NCBI GenBank assembly: GCA_034696485.1
Contig: JAQIWT010001244.1
Coordinates: 1 to 11,714, forward strand
Direction of reading: 5' to 3'
DNA from: Isohypsibius dastychi
Taxonomy: Eukaryota; Tardigrada; Eutardigrada; Parachela; Isohypsibiidae
DNA: 11,714 nt
Of the stretch, positions 1 through 8,169 are shown piece after piece (within the stretch, counting starts at the first letter, position 1; each line of letters opens with the position of its first letter). Under the pieces are notes generated by a model. The model had not been told where the DNA came from. It searched no databases and saw nothing but the letters and a program-made list of their open reading frames with translations. The translations under genes and the position numbers were made by a program.

Positions 1-378
1 TTTCCGCAGTACACCCTTGCAGGTAACTAACTTGCCCGTAACCAGCCAGTTAATGTTAGTTACCAGCGCAGTGAATTAGAGGATGTTAGCACCAACGCAA
101 ACCGCTTAATCACCATGCCACAGTTGTAAAGCCAAGTTCTGTGATCGATGTGCTCGTATCTGCTTCTTCAGCAACTACCATTAAATTCGTAATTTAAACG
201 CTGACAAACACTAAACCACCTCGTCAAAAGAAAACTCCGCAATGTAGATGTAGGCGCAGTTTGGTCAGTTCAGCAAACTCCTAGGATTTGCCGAATACTT
301 TTTTCCTGCAATTCTTGAGAAACCGGTTGAATATAGCGTGTTAAAAAAAATTTATATGTGTCACAAAACGTCAAAAAG
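1..378. other. Non-coding stretch at left edge
   Basis: No exon could be recognised here on either strand. It probably belongs to an intron of the SLC4-type gene that follows, because the exon preceding 836 (which should encode the family's conserved stretch before the NKKERKL motif) is not found in this window. The region is A/T-rich with scattered AG and GT dinucleotides and no convincing open frame. Confidence 0.4.
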
Positions 379-475
379 GTCACATTTCGGATAATTTTTA
401 GAAGATTGTAAGTTTCAGTATTTTGGTAAACAAAAAAAGAAGAAAGTTGAAGAACGGCTTTGATGTCATTTGGAT
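379..475 (+). pseudogene. Decayed duplicate of an SLC4 exon start and its upstream intron
   Basis: This stretch is a diverged direct copy of about 786-897. Both contain GGTCAC-TTTCGGA-AATT, then an acceptor followed by TATTTTGGT. After the acceptor TTTCAG (ending at 418) the frame reads ILVNKKRRKLKNGFDVIW, against ILVNKKERKLKKGSGYHFDL in the good copy at 836. The acceptor here is better than the one in the good copy, but the coding part loses similarity after about 17 codons, where small deletions shift the alignment, and no transmembrane stretch follows. I read it as an exon fragment left by a partial tandem duplication. It could in principle still act as a decoy splice acceptor. Confidence 0.7.
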
Positions 476-532
476 TTGCTTAATATTGGAGCATCAGTTC
501 ACTATTCCTATTTCAGTGGGACGGTTTTTACG

Positions 533-754
533 TACAAGCATTTCACAAAATCTTGCCAGCCACCACAACTACGATGAGTTTACCAGCCCACCAATCAATC
601 AAAACGTCACACAATCAACCGTTATTTTTGTTCAATCGGGCGATGGTCGAGCATCAAGGTTTTTACGGATTGGACAAACTTCGACAAAGTTTGCCTTCCG
701 CCGGATGAGCACAGGGGCCACTGGTGGCTGGCAAGTTTTCGTGGAATGCTTGTA
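533..754. mobile_element. 222-bp MITE-like element with 33-bp terminal inverted repeats
   Basis: The left end (533-565) and the reverse complement of the right end (722-754) match at about 30 of 33 positions; both begin TACAAGCATT and end CTTGCCAGCCACCA. The interior has no protein-coding sign beyond chance frames and holds a short hairpin (AAACTT-CGACA-AAGTTT). The outermost bases are TA on both sides, which would fit TA target duplication as in Tc1/mariner-type non-autonomous elements; that class assignment is inference. It lies between the two copies of the SLC4 exon start, inside the presumed SLC4 intron. Confidence 0.75.
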
Positions 755-785
755 GTTTGGCAAATTTTTCAATTTTCAATCATCA

Positions 786-897
786 GGTCACGTTTCGGAC
801 AATTCTGGCAAGTTTCGTGACCTTTGGTTTTAAAGTATTTTGGTCAACAAGAAGGAAAGAAAGTTGAAGAAGGGCTCCGGGTATCATTTCGATTTGG
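786..897 (+). repeat. Second copy of direct repeat (intron end plus SLC4 exon start)
   Basis: This is the partner of the copy at 379-475. The similarity runs across the intron end and into the coding exon, so the duplicated unit spanned a splice site. The copies are about 407 bp apart and the 222-bp inverted-repeat element lies between them. Confidence 0.7.
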
Positions 898-1917
898 TGA
901 TCATTTCCGGCATGGTGCTGGGCTGCTCCTTTTTCGGACTTCCATGGATATGTGCAGCAACTGTTCAGACCATCTTTCATATCCCCAGCGTATCAGTGTA
1001 CAGTCGCACTCATGCTCCTGGTGAGAAAACTAAGCTCAATGATCACCAGCTTTTCTGCAGTCTTCTGATTGGTATGTTTTGAACAGCTGACCTGGCATCA
1101 TTGACATGAAATCGCTGTTGTCGCAATATTTCCGAAAATGAAAAACGGCGAAGAAGGAGAAAAACTTTGGAAATGTCTGGTTACATCTTTTCCCAAACAG
1201 ACACCGAAAATTAAAAGATTCTACGCAAGTGTATAAAACATTTACAGTAGAAACAGTCAGTAAATCGAGGTTTTCCAAAGTGAATTCTCCTGAATTTACC
1301 TGAAACCTCCTTGATGATTTTGTAGTGTACAGTATGGCCCCTTGCCTTCATGAAACAAGAAAATAGAATTTTTGAATTTTAGTGTTTCTGAGAATATCTT
1401 GAAGTGTTTGTCGCAGCGTCTGACGTTGACTTGTGTTGTAGGTCTTGGTGTGGTATTCGGCGCGCCAGCTCTCCGCTTGATCCCAAAAGCCGTCGTATTC
1501 GAAGTGTTCTTGTATCTCGGCCTAAGCTCAATCAGCGGTGTTTAGTTCATCGACCAAGTCAAACTATTCTTCCGGCCTTCCAAACACCATAATGATTATA
1601 GTTACGTCCGCAAAGTTCGAACTTGGAAAATGCACGCTTTTACCGGAATTTGGTTAATCTGTCTACGTGTTCTCATCGCTGTCAAATCGACAGACGCCGC
1701 ATTGGAATTTCCGTTTGTCCTTCTTCTCATGGTCCCACTTCGACGCGGTTTGTCGAAGTTTTACACGAAAGAAAAATTATATGAGCTGGATAGTGAAGAT
1801 CATATCGCGGTAAAGAATGATGGGGAAGAGGATGGTGAAGAGAAAGGACTCTTTGAAGAGACACTCATGCCAGTTCAGAAACATCAGACTCCTGATCTCG
1901 ACTTCCGGTTCATTTAA
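836..1917 (+). pseudogene. SLC4-family bicarbonate/anion transporter, C-terminal exons, probable pseudogene
   Basis: Two exons, 836-1071 and 1442-1917, are separated by a 370-nt intron (donor GGTATGT, acceptor TTGTAG) and join in phase 1. The protein reads ILVNKKERKLKKGSGYHFDL, then FFGLPWICAATV, APGEK, and after the splice GLGVVFGAPALRLIPKAVVF, VFLYLGLSSISGV, FIDQVKLFFRPSKHH, YVRKVRTWKMHAFTG, KSTDAALEFPFVLLLMVPLR and an acidic tail containing ETLMPV. This order and these motifs are those of the last transmembrane part and C-terminus of SLC4 transporters (Cl-/HCO3- exchangers and Na+-coupled relatives), plasma-membrane carriers that control pH. Two things are wrong: an in-frame TAG at 1543-1545, exactly where relatives have Gln (GVQF), and HQLFCSLLIG in place of the near-invariant EQRVTGLLVG. 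Charged residues (CLRVL, TDAALEF) also enter a membrane segment. The N-terminal exons would lie to the left. Assignment to SLC4 is strong; the exact subfamily is not resolved. Confidence 0.88.
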
Positions 1918-2595
1918 GTTGACAGTTCCTGATGCCTTTTGTCTTCCACATCTCAAAGTCATTCCTAGAAATGCTTCTTTCTTCTCATAATTTATTCGTT
2001 TTGGGTTTCTTTTCCCGATGCTGAACAGTGTGGAGAGGTGATAACATCTTACAAAAACCGATTTATCGAAATGTCGAAATGTGGGATGAAAATAAAATGA
2101 AAGCTGGAGAATGATTTCCAAGTATAAATGCAAATTTTTCTCCGAAAGCTGAATTCGTTTCGAGAAAGATTCAATGTGAACTGGGAATCAGAATATACGG
2201 TATAAAAAAAACAAGTTTAGAAAATCAGACCAAGAAAGAAAAAGCCACCAGCGAACGACGAAAGAGAAGATCTGGCCCCTCGGAGATTTTCTAAATTTAT
2301 TGCAGGCAATTTTACAGCAGCTCTGCTCCTTTATCATACGTTCACTGGCCATTGGTCAGTCAGTACCGTACCCGACTATTTCGAGGTGGAGCGATGTGAA
2401 TAACAAATCGGACCCCCTCCCTCTGGCCCATCGTAGCCTCCGCCCTTCTGGATTGAGGAATGCGGACTTGTTCTACAAAAGCATTTTGCTCTGCCATTCG
2501 TCTGCGTTCAGGTTCTCATCGACGAAGGTTGTCAATTACATCGAACTTGGATTTCCTTCTCATTTTCGCAGACAGTTATTATTTGCAGGGAGACC
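1918..2595. other. 3' flank of SLC4 locus and 5' flank of F-box gene 1
   Basis: No gene is recognised. An AATAAA poly(A) signal is at 2091-2096. The stretch 2457-2476 (GGAATGCGGACTTG-TTCTAC) matches the end of the fold-back element at 9595-9616 except for one missing base. An acceptor-like TTATTATTTGCAG ends at 2588, just before the F-box start codon, so part of this may be a 5'-UTR intron of that gene. Confidence 0.4.
2091..2096 (+). terminator. Possible poly(A) signal of the SLC4 locus
   Basis: AATAAA occurs 174 nt after the SLC4 stop codon and before the next gene. It is a plausible cleavage/polyadenylation signal, judged by position and motif only. Confidence 0.4.
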
Positions 2596-3782
2596 ATGAA
2601 CTGTGTTGAAGAGAACCAGCCTCGTGCTTTGCCTGTGTGTGATGGAATCGAGAACATCGCAATGGATGAACATCAGTCGGGACAAGCTACAACGGAACCT
2701 TTCCGAAGTATCCTCACCGCTCCTGTGTTGTAAGTCTGGATTTCACCATGCTTGCCATTCGAAATTATTCTGAGGAATTTTGTATAATACGCTCGTTGCA
2801 TCTCGGAAGAAAAAGCCGTGTTTGTGTTCATATCTCATTTTGTAATCCAGGAACATCAACGATATCCCCCTGGAAGTTATGGAAATTATTTTTGAGAACA
2901 TTGATTCCATCAATCGCAGGAAAATTGAACGGTAAGGCAACTGAAGAAAATTAACATGTAATACTGCTGATAACTTGGCAATTCTCTCCACTGTAGCGTT
3001 TGCAAAGGATGGATGGAAATCATCAGAGGATCCAGAAGACTTCAGAATCATCTTCTAATCGAGCTTCCGTTGCCCTGCACCCAGCATGATTATTGGCTTC
3101 CATCCTATTCGGAATGGTTCGTACAGCTTCGACTGATTCTCAAACCTGATTTGGAGGTTATGCATTTCAAACCGCGGGATCTGTCTGATGGAACAGTGAC
3201 AAATAAAGGGATTCACTACATCCTACTATTTTTGGAAAGTGTTGGCCTTGACCTCTCCAAAGTCGAAATTATCCTCAGTGATTGCACTGTTGATTGTGAA
3301 GAACGGATGGAATACAGCGCGCTAGCAGACGCCAAAAAAATCAAAGTTATTCGCTCTGATATTACAGCTAGCCGTTGGTTTGGAAGCTCCACGCTGTATT
3401 TTGAGGAATTGTGGTTGGAAAATCTGGATGAACTACCTCAGCATATAGCAAGGCTGTTTCTTTTCGAGAATGGACCACTGACGAAGGAGCAGTCGGATAC
3501 ATTGGCCAAATTCAAAAGATTTTTCACCATAGATACGGTACTACTTATTGGACAAATATACAGCCTGGCCTATGATCTTGGATGGTAATAATGAAAGAGC
3601 TGGCTTTTTCCTGGTTCAAAGTTCCATTTCATTTTATTATTAGGTTCCAGAGTTCCAAGTATGTGGATGGCTATAATTGGATCGAGGTTCTGACCACAAT
3701 TGCTAATGGAGGGCACGTTTCCAAACATACGGCTGATTACCTGGCGAGATTACCGGCTGACTTCCTGCCTGATGACCTTTAG
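2596..3782 (+). CDS. F-box domain protein, paralogue 1 (four exons, 313 aa)
   Basis: Exons are 2596-2729, 2851-2931, 2997-3584 and 3644-3782; all three introns (121, 65 and 59 nt) are GT-AG and phase 2. The F-box lies at about residues 47-85: INDIPLEVMEIIFENIDS, then RRKIERVCKGW, the usual LPxEVxxxIF...RxVCKxW pattern. F-box proteins bind Skp1 and bring targets to SCF ubiquitin ligases; no binding partner can be read from this sequence. The remaining 220 residues contain LEVMHFKPRD, a CTVDC motif, FGSSTLYFEELWLE, LFLFENGPLT and a C-terminal IEVLTTIANGGHVSKHT, all shared with the gene at 9714. I do not recognise that part as a named domain; nematode F-box/FTH proteins have a similar layout but I cannot show homology. 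The start is the first ATG after an acceptor-like TTTGCAG and leaves 44 residues before the F-box, more than in the paralogue, so the true start could differ. Confidence 0.85.
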
Positions 3783-4683
3783 TTCACTGATCTCTGCCTT
3801 AGTAGTCAAAGTTGAATCATTTGCTCTCGCTTTCTAAAGTTGAGATGGCTGGAAGCTTCAGTAACTTTGTATTCAGTATGATCTGTATTTCCTGGAGTTC
3901 AAAACACTTCAGCATTGAAATCTTTAGAAACCACCGCTTTTTGCTGATAATTGACATTGGAAGCGATTTGAGCTACCAGCTGTCTGAGTGATGTGATTTT
4001 TGCTGCATCTTTTTAATTAAAGCATCTTCTGATTGCAACAAGACTAAATTGGGATTTCAATAAGTTTTGCTGACCATATTGTATTCAGTACCACATTTCC
4101 ATCAAAAAGGGACATAACACCCTTCTTTACTTTTTTACTCGCCCACAAGCACGTTAAAAATCGTTTTGGTGGTCAGCTCGTGATCAGCGTGAAGACAACC
4201 ACCGTGTGTGTATGCACTCCATAGTCCGAAGTTTCAGGTTACGAGAGTCTGCATCTGAGTACCTGCATGACTTTGTCGAGATTTCATTTTACATACTGTC
4301 ATGTTTAAAGTTAAATATATCCAACATTAATGAAAACCCAAATGTTGGTATGGTTTTGTGCTCCTGTAATGTGTTCCGTTTCAATCCGGGCGAGGGTTAT
4401 GCGTTCCAGCCACAGAAGTCAAGTTATCATTCTGATGGACTGCTTGCTTGCGCTTTCATTGCTCGATCTGGGACATTTTCACGGGAGAAACCCCGTTTTT
4501 TATTCAGCTACGATTGTGTTTTTAGGGACTACCTAGTAAATCAAAACGACAGAGTACAGAGGCTAATTTTCTGCTGAAAGCAAGTTTTATTTCAGGGGAA
4601 ATCCATTGCGAACTCGAGATCGGAAAGAAGAAAGCTACAGACTACCGAAAAGGAGTCAAACCATAGCATTTCATGCGCCTTAA
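3783..4683. other. 3' region of F-box gene 1, no further gene recognised
   Basis: The first part is probably 3' UTR: it shares short motifs (GTTGAGATGG around 3838) with the regions after the other two copies of the last exon. ATTAAA at 4016-4021 could be a poly(A) signal. An open frame at 4206-4577 (123 codons) has no recognisable domain and I do not call it a gene. If the exon at 4756 is used as an alternative last exon, this stretch would be intron. Confidence 0.35.
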
Positions 4684-4699
4684 CCCCCCCCCCCCCCCC
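4684..4699 (+). repeat. Run of 16 C
   Basis: An uninterrupted poly-C tract lies 56 nt upstream of the acceptor of the stray F-box-type last exon. Its length may be unstable in the genome or in sequencing. Confidence 0.95.
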
Positions 4700-4755
4700 A
4701 CGTGCCTCTCAACCCGTGATTATTTTTTCTGCTCACTAGACAAATTCTCTTCCAG

Positions 4756-4879
4756 GGGGTACATGGATGGCGCTGGCTGGATCGAGGTTTTGATGACGGT
4801 CGTTAATGGAGGACACCTTTCTGAACATATGGCGTATTACCCGGAAAGCTGTTTTTTTCCAACTCCAGACGGAGAATAA
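4756..4879 (+). CDS. Third copy of the F-box-family last exon (alternative terminal exon or relic)
   Basis: After acceptor TCTCTTCCAG the frame reads GYMDGAGWIEVLMTVVNGGH and LSEHMAYY, ending at TAA 4877-4879. It aligns with the last exons of the two F-box genes (YVDGYNWIEVLTTIANGGH and YLDEFDRIEVLLTIANGEH). The acceptor leaves one base to complete a phase-2 codon, so exon 3 of the upstream F-box gene (donor at 3585) could splice here in frame. Similarity to the gene at 9714 continues beyond the stop to about 5010 (GACGGAGAA, TTTGTCCA, GTTGAGATG, TTGATTCAA, TGTGACCT), so a whole 3' end was duplicated. No matching exons 1-3 are found between 3783 and 4755. Either it is an alternative last exon or the remains of a lost tandem gene. 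Confidence 0.65.
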
Positions 4880-5010
4880 TTTCTTGCTGTCATTTGTCCA
4901 GCGTTGAGATGGCGTAAGAACAGTTCTGAATATTGCGGGTCGTAGTTGCTGATTCAATTGGGGCACACCGGATTTTTTGGGCGATATGTGTGACCTATAT
5001 GCAGCGTCAG

Positions 5011-5731
5011 CGGTTTATTTGTATGTACCACAGGATATACAGCAAAATAACATGCTCCCGTTGCATCTTGGTTGAATTGTCAATGGCAGTTACGTAGATT
5101 GCTGGAGGTGGCCCAGTGAATCTTATACATGGAAGAATGGCCAGATATTCCGGAGGGTTCCAAATGTTGCAGAAGTTTCAGCTGTGATGGCCGGTGCATT
5201 AGTTTCTCGACGAGCCAGCGGTCGCGTCTGTTCGCTTGGCTCAGGGTACCAGTCTTCATGGCCTTTGGAAATGGACATTTCGATCTGAGCCAGCTTTGTC
5301 TTGATATGTCCAAAATCTTGACTGATTATTTTAAAATCGGTCGATTGTTGTCCCCGTTGTTGTCCAATTAGGTAAATGTGATGTGATTTCTTCCAAGGAG
5401 AAGAGTTGTTCTGCGACTGTTCTTCACAGTACAGTAGACACCATGAGATTCTGCGAGAGCGCCACTGTTCCATTTACAACACATGTTGCATGTAAGTTGT
5501 CTGACTATCCAATGTGTTTATGATCTTCAGTTACAAAGGCGAATTTCTGATGAAAGTGAACCATGAGACAGTCAAGATTATTGTGTAGCAACACTTTGGA
5601 AGATAAGAAGCTCGCTTCCTCTCTGTAACAATCAAAAGCAAAAGCGAAAACCTCAAAGTTCGGTATTTATTTGGCCAGTTTTCCTTGCGCTCTTATCAAT
5701 GATGAAGCTCCATCCTATTTTACAAACTATA
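5011..5731. other. Intergenic stretch with an unassigned antisense frame
   Basis: No family is recognised. The longest frame is on the minus strand at 5123-5473 (116 codons), containing a polar, possibly helical stretch (FGHIKTKLAQIEMSISK) and no known motif. It has no clear splice partners or homology that I can name, so I leave it as unassigned. The rest shows no coding signal. Confidence 0.3.
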
Positions 5732-5945
5732 CCGCGCCGCCATATCATGTTGAGCAGCAGCAAGACAGCACTCTCTATCAAAATATTACTCCACCCAGCA
5801 CAACCGCAAGTTCACCCACCATTTGCAGAACTGTATTCCTGAAAGCACCTTACTTTGGAGCTGACAAGGAATATATAGTGTTGGGCACTTCCCCTGTTCA
5901 CCCATCTACCCGCTTGTGCGCTGCGGAATGTAGACCTGCATTCAC
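5732..5945 (+). repeat. Dispersed repeat, copy related to the 9387-9620 segment
   Basis: Shared blocks in the same order include GCGCC-CC-TATCA, GCAGCA-AGA-AGCACTCT, TCAAAATATT, AAGTTCACCCACCAT-TGCA and CACCCGCTTGTGCGCT-(T/C)GGAATG (here CTACCCGCTTGTGCGCTGCGGAATG). The copy lacks the middle section found at 9387-9620 and shows no inverted partner nearby. A 167-codon frame from 5671 to 6174 runs through it but resembles nothing I know; coding overlap with a repeat makes a real gene less likely. Confidence 0.65.
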
Positions 5946-6847
5946 CATGGGTAATGACATCATCGACCTGGCAGCAATAGATCGAGCCGAGTTGGGATGG
6001 CTCGTTCAGATAGGAATTTGCACCAGAAGGCTGCATATAGGTGTTGGGGCATACGGCTGGACAGTTCGGGACGTTTCTCGTCCTTCCCGTGTTCGAGTTG
6101 CAAGCAGCAAAGCAGAGATTTTCTTGGTCGAGATCCAGCAGGCATTGGGGAGATGGCGTCGTCTGGTAGAATGAACACGAGCCAACTGAAATATAGCGAA
6201 TTCGAAGCTTTTGGTAGTGGAAACCTCATTATGCTAACGATCCTTAACAGAACTTCTACAACATTCTTTCTGCTGGAGATTTCATAGCAATTTCTTATGT
6301 GACCCTCTGAACTTTATGGTTTTGTGCCAGATTTCCGATTCTTAGAGGTATGCCTTTTTTGGCCTGTCCCCTTTCGGTGATGGTTTTGGCTGAATTCCAG
6401 ACTCCGGCACATGCCATTGATTGTGACTCTGTTTGTTCTGTATGCTTCGACAGAGGCAATTTAACACTTGTCAAGTGCTTGGCTTATTATCATGTCTGAA
6501 AAGCTCGTTGCATAATTAGAAAAACGGTGCATGGGCATGTTCTGTACCGACTTGTATCTCGCCCTCAGGCTGAATATGAAGAATATCGAAAATCAGATGT
6601 GATCTACTCCTGGTAATGAAAGTCGGATTTCGATGATGCGTGTTGAAGGTACACGTCACCTCATAAAAAACAATGGAGTCCATTAATTTCGAAGCAGACA
6701 ATCTCATTAATTTTTCCCTCTGGATATTGTCGCAAAATCTCCGCCCTCGACTGAAACAATAGCTTCACGCTGTTCAATGAGTCTGAGTAACGTTGTTGAA
6801 CTTACAACCCTAGGTTCAGCATCTATGTTGAGAAACTGTTCTTTCAG
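5946..6847. other. 5' flank of the receptor gene, no gene recognised
   Basis: Several frames of 60-100 codons overlap each other on both strands at 5960-6290, none with a recognisable domain. The sequence ends in CTGTTCTTTCAG (ending at 6847), a good 3' splice site 12 nt before the receptor's ATG, so a 5'-UTR or leader exon may lie in this stretch. A GT donor candidate is TGAGTAACG near 6785. Confidence 0.35.
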
Positions 6848-6859
6848 TGTTCTGCTTTC

Positions 6860-8169
6860 ATGGCACATCCACAAAGAACCATGTCGAATACCTCCTTGTT
6901 GGGGCTACAGTTGGTCTTCAACGACACAACAATATCCTCACAGGGCCTTCATATTTGGCACCTGCCTCAATATTTCCAAACCGCTATCGCACTCGTCTCG
7001 CTGATGTTGAACGCCCCCATTTTGTACGCCCTCCTGAGAACTTCGAACCTGCGAACGCCGTTCAATGTTTATATCATCAATCTGACCTCGGTCAACATCG
7101 TTTACGGTAAGTCCAAGAGTGATTTACGATTTTTTATGGCCGTTAACTTATGTTTATCTCGTCTGACGTCAGAATATCCGCCCCCATATTTTTCTGAATT
7201 AGTGTTTGGGGGGGGGGGGGGCATCGGAATGAATATGGAATAACCTTTGTTTTTTTCAGTTGTTGGCCAAGCACCATTCGAAGTATATTCGGCTTTTCAA
7301 CGCACATGGCACATCGGCACACACTGGTGCACATTCTTTCTCTACTGGGTCATGCATCTCCAGCCATATCTATACTGGAGCCACGCCATCATTTCCATAA
7401 TTCGACTGTGGGCGGTGGTTTTCCCACTTACCTATCGCACCCGGCACACGCGAAGGCTGGCTGTACTGGTCTGCTTGGCAGCGTTCGTGTTCGTTCACAT
7501 TGTTCACTTACCGATGCTCTTGGTTGATGCTGTCTTGTACCGGCTGCCAGAGGACAAGATGGGATGCCAGCCCAATGGTCCTGCACAGGGGGCTTACGAA
7601 GTGGTCTCATTTATGTTGCTGAATAACTTCCCGGTCATGACGGTTCTCACCGTATATCCATTCATTGCTTACAAACAAATACTACGCCAGCGCGAGCGAA
7701 AACTTCTGCTTGGAAGAAGATCAGGTTCAACCTAATTAGGTTCATGCTGTCACGACAGTTCTCAGACGGGCTTAATTTTGCAGCACCCCTTACCCTTGGG
7801 ACACTTCCTACACGTGAAGCAGGAAATCTGCAAAATGATGTTGGTAACGAAATACGGGTTCAAGATTTGAACAACCCAGCTCAGGTTCCGTCAACGCGGC
7901 AAGAAGCTGGTTCCAAGAAATCAAATGGTTTCTTGATCGTGACGCTTCTGACTCTGACATGTGCCACGTCCTTCGTTCCTATCAACCTCTTCTACAATTT
8001 CCAACTTTTCCGGTTTTTTGGTCCGGGCGTTCACCTGGGTGACGTTTACACCCCCGTCATTATGCTAGCCTCTTTGGAATCGGTGTTTGATCCGATCTAT
8101 GTCATTCTCGCAATGCAAGATCTACGGAGGGCTTTGCGAACTCTGTTCATGCTTTGCCCAAGAGGGTAA
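6860..8169 (+). CDS. Rhodopsin-like (class A) seven-transmembrane receptor, 371 aa
   Basis: Exons are 6860-7106, 7260-7724 and 7766-8169. Intron 1 (153 nt) is GT-AG with acceptor TTTTTTTCAG; intron 2 is a proposed 41-nt intron that restores the frame. The N-terminus is short with two N-glycosylation sites (N10, N21). TM1 is about 36-60 (LNAPILYALL), TM2 70-94 with Pro, TM3 104-130, TM4 148-172, TM5 194-222, TM6 293-318 (CATSFVPINLFYN), TM7 330-353, then an amphipathic helix 8 (QDLRRALRTLF). Cys106 at the top of TM3 and Cys185 in loop 2 can form the class-wide disulfide. The DRY motif is replaced by IRL (IRLWAVVFPLTYR) and NPxxY by DPIYV, unusual but still alignable. It is a plasma-membrane receptor coupled to G proteins by family; the ligand is unknown and the divergent motifs suggest a lineage-specific receptor. 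The third intracellular loop (about 223-292) is long and polar. ATG at 6860 is followed by another at 6881 that may also serve as start. Confidence 0.85.
7208..7221 (+). repeat. Run of 14 G within receptor intron 1
   Basis: An uninterrupted poly-G tract ends 38 nt before the 3' splice-site AG. A G-run on the transcript could form structure near the acceptor. Confidence 0.95.

Noticed and set aside
423-755. 110-codon frame on the + strand as a gene
   Set aside because: Its start is the decayed SLC4 exon copy and the rest runs through the inverted-repeat element; no real protein is implied.
1777-2133. 118-codon frame on the minus strand
   Set aside because: Its right half is antisense to the well-supported SLC4 last exon, and it shows no family of its own.
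4206-4577. Open frame of 123 codons on the + strand between F-box gene 1 and the stray exon
   Set aside because: No motif, no splice context and no similarity to F-box exons 1-3; an overlapping frame of similar quality covers the same bases.
5671-6174. 167-codon frame on the + strand
   Set aside because: About 200 nt of it is the dispersed repeat also found at 9387-9620, and the remainder matches nothing recognised, so it is likely a chance frame.
7858-7882. GGGTTCAAGATTTGAACAACCC looked like a tRNA arm or palindrome
   Set aside because: It lies inside the receptor's coding exon and no cloverleaf can be built around it.
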